Shown piece after piece: positions 43,903 to 52,914 of a stretch of 64,000 nucleotides of DNA; position 1 is the stretch's first letter, and each line of letters begins with the position of its first letter. The notes under the pieces were generated by a model. The model was not told where the DNA came from. It ran no database searches and worked only from the letters and a program-made list of their open reading frames with translations. The translations under genes and the position numbers were made by a program. Origin of the DNA: Facklamia lactis (GTDB lineage: Bacteria > Bacillota > Bacilli > Lactobacillales > Aerococcaceae); contig NZ_JACBXQ010000001.1 in NCBI RefSeq assembly GCF_015863205.1, forward strand, positions 372,001 to 436,000, in the 5' to 3' direction.

Positions 43903-44636
43903 TCAAATTATGCTATTTCAATATTAAAAGATTACAGGCACTTTGGGTCTTTTCTTTGATTATTTATTTGATCATAGGCTTTTCAGTCATTCTTTTAAAT
44001 TGGAACACTGACAACAATAGCATCCTAACTCTATTAAATTCCTTATTATCTCTTGGAATCTTCATCGGCATCACCACCATGATTCTCTTGACTATCAAAA
44101 TCTGGTATCAAGAGTGGTTTGGCCAAGCAAAGATGATTAATCGATGGCTCTCTGCCCCCATCCGTAAAAGCGATCTCTATTGGGCAAAATTATTAACCTT
44201 ACTATATTATTATTTATTAACAATTTCTGTCGTTTACTTTTCTATTTACCTAGTTCATCTAGCGTTTAAAGGGCTTGTCTCTACTTCATCAGAGGCTCAG
44301 ATGCCTCTATACTTAATTTTTAACTTTCATCAGTTATTTTCAAGTTTTATCAATGAAAGTCCCATAAATAGTCTCATCTATTTATTAGCCTGGTTTTCAC
44401 TCGTCCCGATCGCTTTTTTAGCTATTTTATTAGAGAGAATCTATGCTTGGTATTACACCCTTCCATTAGTGTTTACCTTATTTTTCATCCTTTTCGCCTT
44501 CACCCAGCTTATAAGCAGGTGCCTTATTCCAAATACCTATCATTATGATCTCGTTCTTCCAATTTCGATAATAGGAATGGGATGTCTCACTCAATTTATC
44601 AGTATAAAATTCATGATTAAAAAACTACACATTTAA
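43890..44636 (+). CDS. ABC transporter permease (ABC-2-like)
   Basis: 248 residues from the ATG at 43890 (GAGAGGAG). About six hydrophobic helices fill the protein, in the pattern of small ABC-2-type permeases that pair with YtrB-like ATPases. A short basic loop (SAPIRKSDLYWAKL) after the second helix is typical of the coupling region. No substrate-specific feature is visible. It overlaps the ATPase gene by 13 bases and is followed 11 bp later by an exported protein. Confidence 0.8.
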   Translation: MQNIIKLCYFNIKRLQALWVFSLIIYLIIGFSVILLNWNTDNNSILTLLNSLLSLGIFIGITTMILLTIKIWYQEWFGQAKMINRWLSAPIRKSDLYWAKLLTLLYYYLLTISVVYFSIYLVHLAFKGLVSTSSEAQMPLYLIFNFHQLFSSFINESPINSLIYLLAWFSLVPIAFLAILLERIYAWYYTLPLVFTLFFILFAFTQLISRCLIPNTYHYDLVLPISIIGMGCLTQFISIKFMIKKLHI

Positions 44637-44647
44637 GGAGGATTTCT

Positions 44648-45871
44648 ATGCGCTATCAAAAACAAATGCTCATTCGATTCATCATCCTTTGTGGATTTCT
44701 CTTACTTATGGGAATCTCTTATTATGGATGGAACCCACCTATTCAAGCAGAAGTCGAGGATATCCATGGCCAAATGCCGGAAGAATTTGATAAAAGTGGC
44801 AGCTTAAGCCTTTTAAACGCCGAGGCTGAATTTGTTGCCAATCGTCCTGCTATCCTCAAACAAAATAAAATACTAACAACTGATCATCAGTGGTCATTTG
44901 AACAATATTCATCATTACCTGACTTATCAGCATTCGATTCTGACATCCAACAATCGTTGCAAGATTCAGAAGATATTCTTCATCAAGATTCATTATATCT
45001 CTGGGCATACATCGTAAATCATCAATCTAAAGATCGCCAAGTTGAAGAAGTTGAAGTAAAATTTTTTGATCAGGCCAATGATCAACTATTTGAAAAAACA
45101 CTTCCCCTTCCGAATAAACCAATCTCTTCTTCCCAAGAAACGAGCGATTGGATAATTGATCTAAAAATCGTCGATCAACAAATCTATTTAATGTTAAACT
45201 ATTCTGAAACTGGTCTGAAAAATGAAGAAAGTGAACAAGAATTAAGCCATACCAGTATTTATAAATTAAATTATCTTGATCAACAAGCTGAATTTAAGCT
45301 ACTATCTAACCAATCCAACCAATATTTTCCCCTTGATAATATGTATCATAACTTTTATTCGACGAATGAATCCCAAACAACAATTAAGTATAATAACATC
45401 CCTCATAATAGTTCGACTGATGCCCCTTTTACTTTATTAAAAAGGCAGGATCCAGACAAAAAAACGCTAGAATATCTTTACTTTGATCTCGAAGAAGAAA
45501 AATGGAAGATGGTCAATCTTCCCGAAGGAAATCAATTCTTTGCAGCCAGTAAGGAGAGTCTCTATTTTCTCAATACACAAAATCAAATCGTTCCTTATTC
45601 TTTAATAGAAGAACATATAGAACCTTCTTATGATTTTATCAACCTGAAATCAAAAGACCTGATTGATTCATCCTCTAGACCTAAACACAATGAGCCTCGT
45701 TACTTGATTCGTCATATTAGTTCAGACGGCTGTTTACAATTACTCATCAATCAAAATCAAAGACAATATCTGTTGGCATATAATCTTAAAACAGGCCAAA
45801 AAGACTATTTAGGAAAAATAAATTTTCATCCTAATTATGCTTCTTATCTTTTATACGAAGAAGATTTCTAA
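44648..45871 (+). CDS. Membrane-anchored extracellular protein, unrecognised
   Basis: 407 residues. One N-terminal helix (about 9-27, no lipobox) is followed by about 375 residues rich in Asp, Gln, Ser and short beta strands. Recurrent segments of the kind YLYFDLEEEKWKMVNLPEG and YLLAYNLKTGQKDYLGK resemble blades of a beta-propeller. No family recognised. AAGGAGG precedes the ATG, and the gene is last in the YtrA-like ABC operon. It may be an extracytoplasmic sensor or substrate-binding partner of the transporter; that is inference from position. Confidence 0.65.
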   Translation: MRYQKQMLIRFIILCGFLLLMGISYYGWNPPIQAEVEDIHGQMPEEFDKSGSLSLLNAEAEFVANRPAILKQNKILTTDHQWSFEQYSSLPDLSAFDSDIQQSLQDSEDILHQDSLYLWAYIVNHQSKDRQVEEVEVKFFDQANDQLFEKTLPLPNKPISSSQETSDWIIDLKIVDQQIYLMLNYSETGLKNEESEQELSHTSIYKLNYLDQQAEFKLLSNQSNQYFPLDNMYHNFYSTNESQTTIKYNNIPHNSSTDAPFTLLKRQDPDKKTLEYLYFDLEEEKWKMVNLPEGNQFFAASKESLYFLNTQNQIVPYSLIEEHIEPSYDFINLKSKDLIDSSSRPKHNEPRYLIRHISSDGCLQLLINQNQRQYLLAYNLKTGQKDYLGKINFHPNYASYLLYEEDF

Positions 45872-45943
45872 TAAAAAAACTTGTTCAAGCGAGTAAGCTG
45901 TTAACTTCTCAACAGATTTTTCTAAAATGATTCAACTAAAAAA

Positions 45944-45964
45944 CCTCCTGCACGGAGCAGGAGG
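45944..45964. terminator. Bidirectional terminator between the exported-protein gene and rpmA
   Basis: CCTCCTGC-acgga-GCAGGAGG, flanked by A and T runs so that it can act on both strands. Confidence 0.85.
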
Positions 45965-45979
45965 TTTTTTTACTTGTTA

Positions 45980-46270
45980 TTATGCTTCAGCTGCAATTGG
46001 GTAAACTGAAACTTGTTTTAGTTTTTTACCTTTACGTTCAAATTTAACAACACCATCAATTTTAGCGAATAATGTATCATCGCCACCACGTCCAACATTA
46101 TTTCCTGGGTGGATTTTGGTTCCACGTTGGCGGTAAATAATTGTTCCACCATGTACTTCTTCGCCGTCTCCAACTTTAGCGCCTAAACGCTTAGCAATCG
46201 AGTCACGACCGTTTTGAGTAGAACCTCCACCTTTTTTAGTTGCGAATAGTTGTAAGTTTAACTTCAACAT
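45980..46270 (-). CDS. rpmA: Ribosomal protein L27 (with cleavable N terminus)
   Basis: 96 residues. The first nine (MLKLNLQLF) precede [15 protein letters not shown], the normal mature start. In Firmicutes this extension is cut after the Phe by the protease Prp, which is encoded immediately upstream here. The mature flexible tail reaches the peptidyl-transferase centre. The order rplU-prp-rpmA is conserved. AGGAGG precedes the ATG. Ends at a strong bidirectional terminator. Confidence 0.97.
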   Translation of the reverse strand: MLKLNLQLFATKKGGGSTQNGRDSIAKRLGAKVGDGEEVHGGTIIYRQRGTKIHPGNNVGRGGDDTLFAKIDGVVKFERKGKKLKQVSVYPIAAEA

Positions 46271-46283
46271 CTGCCTGCACCTC

Positions 46284-46625
46284 CTATAATTTAACTTGTT
46301 TTATCTGGATATATTCTGGATAAGCTTCTGCAGTGACTTCTAAAGCAAAGATTAGATGCTTCATTAATAGTTGAGCATCATGAGAAACTTGCTTTGATTC
46401 AATCTCAGGAAGTTCAATCTTTAGATAGCCACCTTGGCTTTCATTGACTTTCGTCTTAACGGGAATATGAAGCAGTTGATATAATGAGTTCTCAATCGAA
46501 ATGACTTGGCTAGAAACTGCTGCACAGACAATATCTTGGCCATGTTCCGCATAATCTGCATGTCCCGTCACTTCAATTGCCTGAACGATGTCCTTGTCTG
46601 CTATCTCAACTTTAATACGAATCAT
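46284..46625 (-). CDS. prp: Ribosomal-processing cysteine protease Prp
   Basis: 113 residues, the YsxB/Prp family. The catalytic pair is visible in the conserved segments [19 protein letters not shown]: His21 in the first part and Cys33 in DIVCAAVS. It removes the N-terminal extension of L27. It sits between rplU and rpmA with gaps of 3 and 13 bp. It is required wherever L27 carries the MLKLNLQ-type leader, as it does here. Confidence 0.95.
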   Translation of the reverse strand: MIRIKVEIADKDIVQAIEVTGHADYAEHGQDIVCAAVSSQVISIENSLYQLLHIPVKTKVNESQGGYLKIELPEIESKQVSHDAQLLMKHLIFALEVTAEAYPEYIQIKQVKL

Positions 46626-46628
46626 TGT

Positions 46629-46940
46629 CTATGCTTTAATAGAATCGATGACTAATTTAGTATATGGTTGACGGTGTCCCTGTTTGCGATGAGAATCTTT
46701 ACGACGTAGATATTTGAAAGTAACCACTTTCTTCTCACGTCCTTGCTTCTCAACAGTTGCTTCAACTGAAGCTCCTGATACGAATGGTGATCCAACTTTA
46801 GTTTCACCTTCGCCACCTACTAGAACTACTTCATCAAAAGTGACTTTGTCACCTTCAGCAACATCTAACTTCTCAACGAAGATCGATTGTCCTTCTTCAA
46901 CTTTAACTTGTTTGCCGCCAGTCTTGATAATTGCGTACAT
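46629..46940 (-). CDS. rplU: Ribosomal protein L21
   Basis: 103 residues, full length. It begins [18 protein letters not shown] and ends with [21 protein letters not shown]-type sequence (seen as [20 protein letters not shown]), which contacts 23S rRNA. It is first in rplU-prp-rpmA behind a leader of about 135 nt and a consensus promoter. Autoregulation by L21 binding to its leader is known in other Firmicutes and is plausible here. Confidence 0.97.
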   Translation of the reverse strand: MYAIIKTGGKQVKVEEGQSIFVEKLDVAEGDKVTFDEVVLVGGEGETKVGSPFVSGASVEATVEKQGREKKVVTFKYLRRKDSHRKQGHRQPYTKLVIDSIKA

Positions 46941-47075
46941 TCAAGCACCTCCTATATAATAGATTTTCGGTAACCAGTAATTACCTACACTTAGACTCGC
47001 CAACTTAAGTGGTTTAATCAACACTTCTATACTTAAGAATGAGCGGTTGCAGTTGTGGTGCTACACAAATACAAC
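46941..47075 (-). promoter_or_regulatory. rplU 5' leader, probable L21 autoregulatory element
   Basis: About 135 nt between the promoter and rplU, rich in local pairing: CACTTAAGTTGG and GAGTCTAAGTG (minus strand) can form a stem, and CTTAAGTATAG lies before it. The position matches the L21 leader of Firmicutes; the match was not verified by alignment. Confidence 0.45.
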
Positions 47076-47081
47076 ATTGGT

Positions 47082-47110
47082 ATTCTATCAAAGATTATTC
47101 CTAAGGTCAA
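47082..47110 (-). promoter_or_regulatory. rplU promoter
   Basis: Minus-strand TTGACC (47105-47110), 17-bp spacer, TAGAAT (47082-47087). Confidence 0.75.
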
Positions 47111-47135
47111 TCTTTATTTCTATTTCCAAACAAAA

Positions 47136-47158
47136 AAGAGCCTGCTTAGCAAGCTCTT
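47136..47158 (-). terminator. pepO terminator
   Basis: AAGAGC/GCTCTT outer stem with inner pairing, then TTTTTTG on the minus strand. Confidence 0.75.
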
Positions 47159-47164
47159 AAAAGT

Positions 47165-49066
47165 TTACCAAATGATGACCCGGTCTTCTGGAGCCAACCA
47201 CATTCCATCCTCTTCCTGAATTCCAAACGCCTCATGGAAATCATCCATGTTTTTCACTTGCATATTGGCTCTTAAGAGAGCAGGTGAATGAACATCGATT
47301 TGAAGTAATAGCTCTTCATATTCTGGTCGTGCCTTCATACACCAAATTCGTGCCCAATTATAGAAGAATTCTTTAAGATCTATTTCTTCTTCCTTCTTCA
47401 GTGCTTCTAAAGCAGCAGTCAAACCACCTCCATCAGCAATATTTTCAGATACAGTCAGTGTTCCATTCACTTGACCCCCAGCATGTGGAAGACCATCCCA
47501 TTGGTCAATCATGGCTTGCGATTTTTCTGAAAAAGCGGCCTCATCTGCTTCTGTCCACCAGTTATTTAAATTTCCTTTTTCATCAATTTTAGCTCCATTA
47601 TTATCAAAAGCGTGGGAAATTTCATGTGCAATGACCGCTCCAATTCCGCCATAGTTAGCAGAACGTGATTGCTTAATGCTATAAAAAGGTGGCTGTAAAA
47701 TAGCAGCTGGGAAACAAATCACATTCGCTTGTGGATCAAAGTAAGCGTTGACCATATCGGCTGGCATTTCCCACTTTGTTCGATCTACCTTGTGCCCCAC
47801 TGTTTCCATATCGGCTTTAATATGATAGAGCACCAATTGTTGACTATTCTGGAAATAAGACAAATTAGAATCGACTTTTAATTGCTGGTAAAATTCAGGG
47901 TAATGATCTGGGTACCCCACCATTATTTCAATAACATTAAGTTTAGTGATGGCCTTATCGATCGTTTCACGATTGAGCCACGTATTCGCATCTAAACGTT
48001 CTTTATACACTTGAATCATATTACTGACCATCTCATGAACATCCGCTTTGGCGACTGGCCCAAAGTATTTTTCTCCATAATAAATACCAAAAGGCTGATT
48101 GAACATCATGCGCGCTTGATTATAGGCTCTTTTTTCTGGACTATCCGTTTCGGGATTACCAGTTAATGCCAATTGAAATTGACTCCCAATTTGTCGAACA
48201 TCTTCAGTAAAGTAAGCGGAGATCCCATTAGCGACATTCACTAAGATCCATGATCGTAGTTTGTCCACTGTCTCCCCAATTAATGAATCAAAATGCTGAT
48301 ATAGGTCCACTTGAACCAAAATAATTTTTTCTGGAATATGGCCCACAACCTTCTCAACGACTGCTAATAAGTCAATTTTTTGACTATAGGCTCTAAATTC
48401 TTCAGGTGTATGTGAATGATAATGTTTCGTGTAATCTGCTAATTCTTCTTTTGTCTTCTGATAAGCGGACCAAGCTTGATCCAGTTCCATCGCATTTTGA
48501 AGATGCCTCTTAGCTTGGTCTAAATCATAACCATACGCTTGCAATAATTCAATGGATTGTTTCTCATATAATTCCAACAATTTAGTTCCAGTCGGATGGT
48601 CTTCCTGATAATAAGGAACATCCGGTAAAATTAGCTCGGGAACATCGATATGTAAGGCATAATGTTCCGCATCTTTCATATCAGCGGTTACATACATGGG
48701 AATAGGAGATGAAAGGCTACGCAAAGTTATTGAAGCAAGCAGTTCTGCCATTTCGTCAAAGTTTTCAACTGCTAGGATCTGATCTAACAAGTCTTTGGCT
48801 TCATGAACCCCTGCTTTCTGCCTTTGCTCAAAATTTCGAGCAAGTTGGTAATATTTTATAAACTCTTGCAGACTGGGATCATCAACTTCTATTCTTCCTT
48901 CTGCCATTCCCTCAGCATCTGCCATTAATAATTCTTCTACTTCTTTTCCTAATTCAGAAAAGCCCCCAGCCGCTGATTTATCAGCAGGTATTTCAGCCGT
49001 CGCTAACCATTCTCCGTTTACCGCTTGATATAAATCATCTTTTACAAGCTCAAGTTTTACTGACAT
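47165..49066 (-). CDS. pepO: M13-family oligoendopeptidase PepO
   Basis: 633 residues, a neprilysin-type zinc metallopeptidase. The zinc motif HEISH occurs in AVIAHEISHAFDNNGA, and the third ligand Glu is in ENIADGGG. The substrate-binding NAYF/PAA region appears as VNAYFDPQANVICFPAAI. There is no signal peptide or membrane helix, matching the cytosolic PepO of lactic acid bacteria rather than the anchored eukaryotic type. It degrades peptides of up to about 30-40 residues. Monocistronic with its own terminator. Confidence 0.94.
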   Translation of the reverse strand: MSVKLELVKDDLYQAVNGEWLATAEIPADKSAAGGFSELGKEVEELLMADAEGMAEGRIEVDDPSLQEFIKYYQLARNFEQRQKAGVHEAKDLLDQILAVENFDEMAELLASITLRSLSSPIPMYVTADMKDAEHYALHIDVPELILPDVPYYQEDHPTGTKLLELYEKQSIELLQAYGYDLDQAKRHLQNAMELDQAWSAYQKTKEELADYTKHYHSHTPEEFRAYSQKIDLLAVVEKVVGHIPEKIILVQVDLYQHFDSLIGETVDKLRSWILVNVANGISAYFTEDVRQIGSQFQLALTGNPETDSPEKRAYNQARMMFNQPFGIYYGEKYFGPVAKADVHEMVSNMIQVYKERLDANTWLNRETIDKAITKLNVIEIMVGYPDHYPEFYQQLKVDSNLSYFQNSQQLVLYHIKADMETVGHKVDRTKWEMPADMVNAYFDPQANVICFPAAILQPPFYSIKQSRSANYGGIGAVIAHEISHAFDNNGAKIDEKGNLNNWWTEADEAAFSEKSQAMIDQWDGLPHAGGQVNGTLTVSENIADGGGLTAALEALKKEEEIDLKEFFYNWARIWCMKARPEYEELLLQIDVHSPALLRANMQVKNMDDFHEAFGIQEEDGMWLAPEDRVIIW

Positions 49067-49139
49067 TCGATCATCTCCTTATTTTAATAAGCTTATTATA
49101 CCACAAGTCTTGAATCCGCTTACTAAATAAAATAAAAAA

Positions 49140-49157
49140 ATACTCCCGAAGGAGTAT
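49140..49157 (-). terminator. mreBCD terminator
   Basis: ATACTCC-cgaa-GGAGTAT followed by TTTTTTT on the minus strand. Confidence 0.8.
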
Positions 49158-49162
49158 CACCA

Positions 49163-49735
49163 TTAAAAAATAATATGATCGTCATAACCCAACCATTGCA
49201 AGAGGCCTCGTGTCGGTAAATACATAAAGAAAGACAAAGCCGTATTAAAGATTAATGTCGGTCCTAGACGAGTAATAATAAAATTTTGTAAGTCTACTTC
49301 GGCAATCCCTACTTTTAAATAGAAAAAGTAAGTCACAAATTCAACAATCGTCACCATCACAATAAATAGCATAAAATGAACAATCGCATTTCTTGGGAAA
49401 TAGCGTCGAATGGAAAGAATTAACCAGGTAATTAGAAAATAAACGATCGCATAAAATCCTAATAAAGTAGTGTTGTAAGAATCATGTAATAAGCCAAAGA
49501 TAAAGCTATAAAACGATATATAAGAGTTTCTCAAATAAAAAGCAAAGGTAACAATGAAATAGACGAGCAAATGAGACACAATCGTTTGTTCATTCCCAAT
49601 AAATTGATTAGGAAACATTGCAGGTAAAGCAGAATCAATGACTAGGCCTATTAATAAGATTAGTGGGACAATCCCCTTTATATTTCGCTCTCGGCTATAT
49701 AGCTTACCTGTTGAAATACTACTCACTCTCTCCAC
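49163..49735 (-). CDS. mreD: Rod-shape determining protein MreD
   Basis: 190 residues with five to six membrane helices. The hydrophobic pattern, length and position after mreC identify it. It is the membrane component of the elongasome with MreC, RodA and PBP2-type enzymes. The start is a GTG at 49735 or 49726. The gene overlaps the 3' end of mreC by 17 bases in the longer form, so it is translationally coupled. Sequence conservation in MreD is low and no short motif is diagnostic. Confidence 0.88.
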   Translation of the reverse strand: MERVSSISTGKLYSRERNIKGIVPLILLIGLVIDSALPAMFPNQFIGNEQTIVSHLLVYFIVTFAFYLRNSYISFYSFIFGLLHDSYNTTLLGFYAIVYFLITWLILSIRRYFPRNAIVHFMLFIVMVTIVEFVTYFFYLKVGIAEVDLQNFIITRLGPTLIFNTALSFFMYLPTRGLLQWLGYDDHIIF

Positions 49736-50567
49736 CCTCTCGTAAGATCACCGTAACAAAACGAATATCCGTCATTTCTCCAGCTGGCTTCACTCGAACT
49801 GTCTGGAAAAGACCATAAGCATCCATTTCGGTAGAAGTGACTTCCCCAATTAATAGGGTCGAAGGAATAACGCCACCCAAACCAGAAGTGATCACCATAT
49901 TGCCTTTCTTTACTTTAGCATCAGGACTCACTTGAGTCATCACATATTCTTTAGTGGCTGGATCGTAGTCACTGATAATCCCGATCGCTGAGTTTCCTTC
50001 TTCTTCATCAATTTGAATACGAGCTGAAACCATACCATCCGCTGATTGAGTAGAGGTTAATAAGAGAACCTTCGATGAAGTCGGATTGACTTCAATCACT
50101 CGTCCAATTAAACCATTCCCCGCCATTACCGCCATGTTCTCTTCAACACCTTGTTTAGAACCAACATTAATCATCAATGTTTCAGTCCACTGATCAGGGT
50201 TACGGGAAATAACAGTACCATGTAAACTCGAAAAATTTGATAGGGTTTCAGATAATTTAAGTTCTTGACGTAACTTGCCATTCTCTGTTTCCAAATCAGC
50301 AATTCGAACCTGCATTTCATAAGTTTGGTCAATCTTAGACTTTAGAGCCTCATTCTCTTCAAATGTATTGACCAAGTCATCGACCGAATTAACAAAGCGC
50401 ACCACAACATTGACTGGTTCTGATAGAGCCCGTCCCGTCCAAGAAACCGTTTCGTTGACTGCACTTTTGACAATATTATTTGTACGATTAAAAAGTGAAT
50501 AGGAAATTAAACTTACTATTGCAATCGCACCCAAAAGGATACCAATTAATCTTTTATTATTAAACAT
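49719..50567 (-). CDS. mreC: Rod-shape determining protein MreC
   Basis: 282 residues. One N-terminal membrane helix (about 8-25) is followed by a coiled coil (about 65-105) and the double beta-barrel MreC domain. Recognisable segments are GTVISRNPDQWTETLMINVGSKQGV, given in part as GTVISRNPDQW, then GLIGRVIEV, GDGMVSAR-type strands and VITSGLGGVIPSTLLIGEV. It scaffolds peptidoglycan synthases along the lateral wall. It lies 18 bp after mreB. Confidence 0.94.
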   Translation of the reverse strand: MFNNKRLIGILLGAIAIVSLISYSLFNRTNNIVKSAVNETVSWTGRALSEPVNVVVRFVNSVDDLVNTFEENEALKSKIDQTYEMQVRIADLETENGKLRQELKLSETLSNFSSLHGTVISRNPDQWTETLMINVGSKQGVEENMAVMAGNGLIGRVIEVNPTSSKVLLLTSTQSADGMVSARIQIDEEEGNSAIGIISDYDPATKEYVMTQVSPDAKVKKGNMVITSGLGGVIPSTLLIGEVTSTEMDAYGLFQTVRVKPAGEMTDIRFVTVILREGGESE

Positions 50568-50585
50568 ATCGAGCCCTCTTTCTTA

Positions 50586-51611
50586 CTATAGGCGAGATTT
50601 TTTCTCAATTATTCGTGATTGACGATCTAGTTCTTTAATCATTTTGCCCGCACCGATAGCGACACAATCCATAGGTAAGTCCGCTAAAACTACCGGCACT
50701 CCGATTTCTTTTTCAATTCTTTTAGGCATTCGCTTAAGCAGCGAGCCTCCTCCTGTCAATACAATACCTGTTTCCATAATATCTGCTGATAATTCTGGCG
50801 GAGTTTGCTCAAGCACTTGCTTAATGCCGACAATTATCTGACTAATGACTTCATCAATTGCTTCTAAGACTAATTTAGATGAGACCTTCGCATCACCTGG
50901 AACACCCAGGGCGACATTACGACCTTTAACAACTAAGTGATCTTCTAAGTCACCTTGCTCTGGCATAGCCGTTCCAATCACCATTTTTAAGGTTTCAGCG
51001 GTATAGTCTCCAATGACCAATTGGTGCTCTTGACGAACATGAGCCGCTATTCCTTCATTCATACTATTTCCACCTGCTATCAAAGTCAAAGAGTGCACAA
51101 TTTCACCATAGGAAATAGTGGCAATGTCAGTGGTCCCTCCACCTATATCAACGACCATCTTTCCTCGTGGTTCTTCAATCGCTAATTCAGCACCAACTGC
51201 TGCTGCAAAAGGCTCTTCAATAATCATTGCCCGATTGATTCCTAAGGCTTTGATGGCATCAATGATTGCTTTTCGTTCTACTTTTGAAATCTTACTCGGT
51301 GCACAAATCACAACTTCTGGCTTCCCAAAAGAATGATTAACCGCTTGTTGAATAAAGTGTCCTAACATCTGCTTGGTCAAAGAAAAATTAGCAATTACAC
51401 CATTTCGGATTGGATGAAGAGTTTCATACGTATCAGAAGTCCGCCCGACTAACTTTGAAGCTTCTTTACCATAGGCGACCACTTCGCCCGTTTCTTTGCG
51501 CAAAGCCACAATGGAGGGTTCTCGTAATGCGACTCCTTTATTGGCAATATAAATGATGGTATTGGCAGTTCCTAAATCAATTCCTAATGCCTGCTTTCCA
51601 AAAATTGCCAT
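50586..51611 (-). CDS. mreB: Actin-like cell-shape protein MreB
   Basis: 341 residues of the MreB/Mbl actin family. Phosphate 1 loop LGIDLGTANT, phosphate 2 VDIGGGTTDIATIS and adenosine motif LTGGGSLL are all present, with EEPFAAAVGA. It polymerises under the membrane and directs lateral wall synthesis. It is the first gene of mreBCD. Many Aerococcaceae are cocci or ovococci, so an intact mreBCD set is worth noting. AGGAGG precedes the ATG. Confidence 0.95.
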   Translation of the reverse strand: MAIFGKQALGIDLGTANTIIYIANKGVALREPSIVALRKETGEVVAYGKEASKLVGRTSDTYETLHPIRNGVIANFSLTKQMLGHFIQQAVNHSFGKPEVVICAPSKISKVERKAIIDAIKALGINRAMIIEEPFAAAVGAELAIEEPRGKMVVDIGGGTTDIATISYGEIVHSLTLIAGGNSMNEGIAAHVRQEHQLVIGDYTAETLKMVIGTAMPEQGDLEDHLVVKGRNVALGVPGDAKVSSKLVLEAIDEVISQIIVGIKQVLEQTPPELSADIMETGIVLTGGGSLLKRMPKRIEKEIGVPVVLADLPMDCVAIGAGKMIKELDRQSRIIEKKSRL

Positions 51612-51737
51612 CTTTATTCCTCCTCACCTAAACAATAACTCCATAAATTATAGCAAAAATGCCTCATAAAAACTACCACTCTTATTTAACTTGCCTTCAT
51701 AATTTAACAATAAACTTGCTTTAATACAACAAAAAAA

Positions 51738-51757
51738 CCAACCAAAAATTTGGTTGG
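51738..51757 (-). terminator. Cold-shock gene terminator
   Basis: CCAACCA/TGGTTGG stem followed by TTTTTTT on the minus strand. Confidence 0.8.
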
Positions 51758-51783
51758 CTATTAAATATTTATTTAATCAATGA

Positions 51784-51987
51784 TTAAGAGATTTTCTCAA
51801 CGTTAGCAGCTTGAGGTCCACGTGCGCCGTCCTCTACATCAAAGCTAACTGCTTGACCTTCAGCTAAAGTCTTGAATCCATCACCTTGGATTGCTGAGAA
51901 ATGTACAAATACATCTGAGTCTCCTTCGCGCTCGATAAAACCAAACCCTTTAGACTCATTAAACCATTTAACTGTTCCTTGTTCCAT
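51784..51987 (-). CDS. Cold-shock protein (CspA family)
   Basis: 67 residues, a single OB-fold cold-shock domain. RNP1 is KGFGFI (residues 14-19) and RNP2 is VFVHF (26-30). It binds single-stranded RNA and DNA and keeps mRNAs unfolded. GAGGAGGAAATTTGTAA separates it from a leader of about 100 nt, as expected for csp genes, which are regulated through their 5' UTR. Monocistronic. Confidence 0.96.
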   Translation of the reverse strand: MEQGTVKWFNESKGFGFIEREGDSDVFVHFSAIQGDGFKTLAEGQAVSFDVEDGARGPQAANVEKIS

Positions 51988-52152
51988 TTACAAATTTCCT
52001 CCTCGTGCCTTAGCACATACTAATTTATATTTCTGTTACTGGTACGAAGTGGATAATTCCAAACTATAATACCGCTTACAAAAACATAAGTTTATTCTAG
52101 CAAAGTTCTTTATATTTAGCAAACCCTTTTATTAAAATAAGTTCAATTTAAT

Positions 52153-52857
52153 CTAAATTTCATCAAAAATACGACTTTCTTCGCGTAAACTATAATAAGC
52201 ATTTTCGCCAATTATTAAATGATCCAAAAGCTCAATTCCCATCATTTCACCACAGGCAATCATCCGCCTAGTAAAGGCCCAATCTGCAGGCGAAGGCTCG
52301 TAATTGCCTGAAGGATGATTGTGAGCGATCAACATTCTTGCAGTTGGATATTTGACCGCTTCCTTAAAGATTTCTCGAGGATGAGCCACGGAAGTATTGA
52401 CCGATCCCATAAAGATTGTTTGTTTACGAATGACTTCATTCTTACTTGTCAGAAAAAGCACCATGAGATGTTCTTGTTGCAGATCACTCATTTCTTGTAC
52501 GAACCATGCTCCGGCTTGTTGGGTTGAAGACAATTGGCCATATCGAGGAATCGTTGACGATGAAATTCTAGTTCCTAATTCAATGGCTGCCTTTAATTCA
52601 ATCGCCTTCGTAGGACCAATCCCCTGGATTGACTGATATTCTTCAATAGAAGCTCGCTTAATAGCATTCAGATGGTCAAATTTCTGTAAAAATCGGCGAG
52701 CTAGCTCCAAAACACTCTCATGACGACTCCCCGTTCGAAAGAGAATGGCTAATAATTCTTGATTTGATAGACTCTTTTCTCCATATTGAAGCAATCGTTC
52801 ACGTGGGAGCTCCTCCCTTGGAATGGTTTGAAATTGTGATACTATACTTTTACCCAC
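52153..52857 (-). CDS. radC: RadC-family (MPN/JAMM) protein
   Basis: About 234 residues, starting at the GTG at 52857 behind AAAGGGGG; the frame is open 30 bases further upstream. An N-terminal helix-hairpin-helix region includes IQGIGPTKAIELKAAIELG. The JAMM zinc motif is AHNHPSGNYEPSPAD, with an upstream Glu. RadC is universally common, but its role in DNA repair is disputed. In Bacilli it commonly lies next to mreBCD, as here with a csp gene between. Confidence 0.94.
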   Translation of the reverse strand: MGKSIVSQFQTIPREELPRERLLQYGEKSLSNQELLAILFRTGSRHESVLELARRFLQKFDHLNAIKRASIEEYQSIQGIGPTKAIELKAAIELGTRISSSTIPRYGQLSSTQQAGAWFVQEMSDLQQEHLMVLFLTSKNEVIRKQTIFMGSVNTSVAHPREIFKEAVKYPTARMLIAHNHPSGNYEPSPADWAFTRRMIACGEMMGIELLDHLIIGENAYYSLREESRIFDEI

Positions 52858-52914
52858 CAAAAATCCCCCTTTAATATAATTACCCATATTAAAGGAGGAT
52901 GCGCTATTCTGTTC

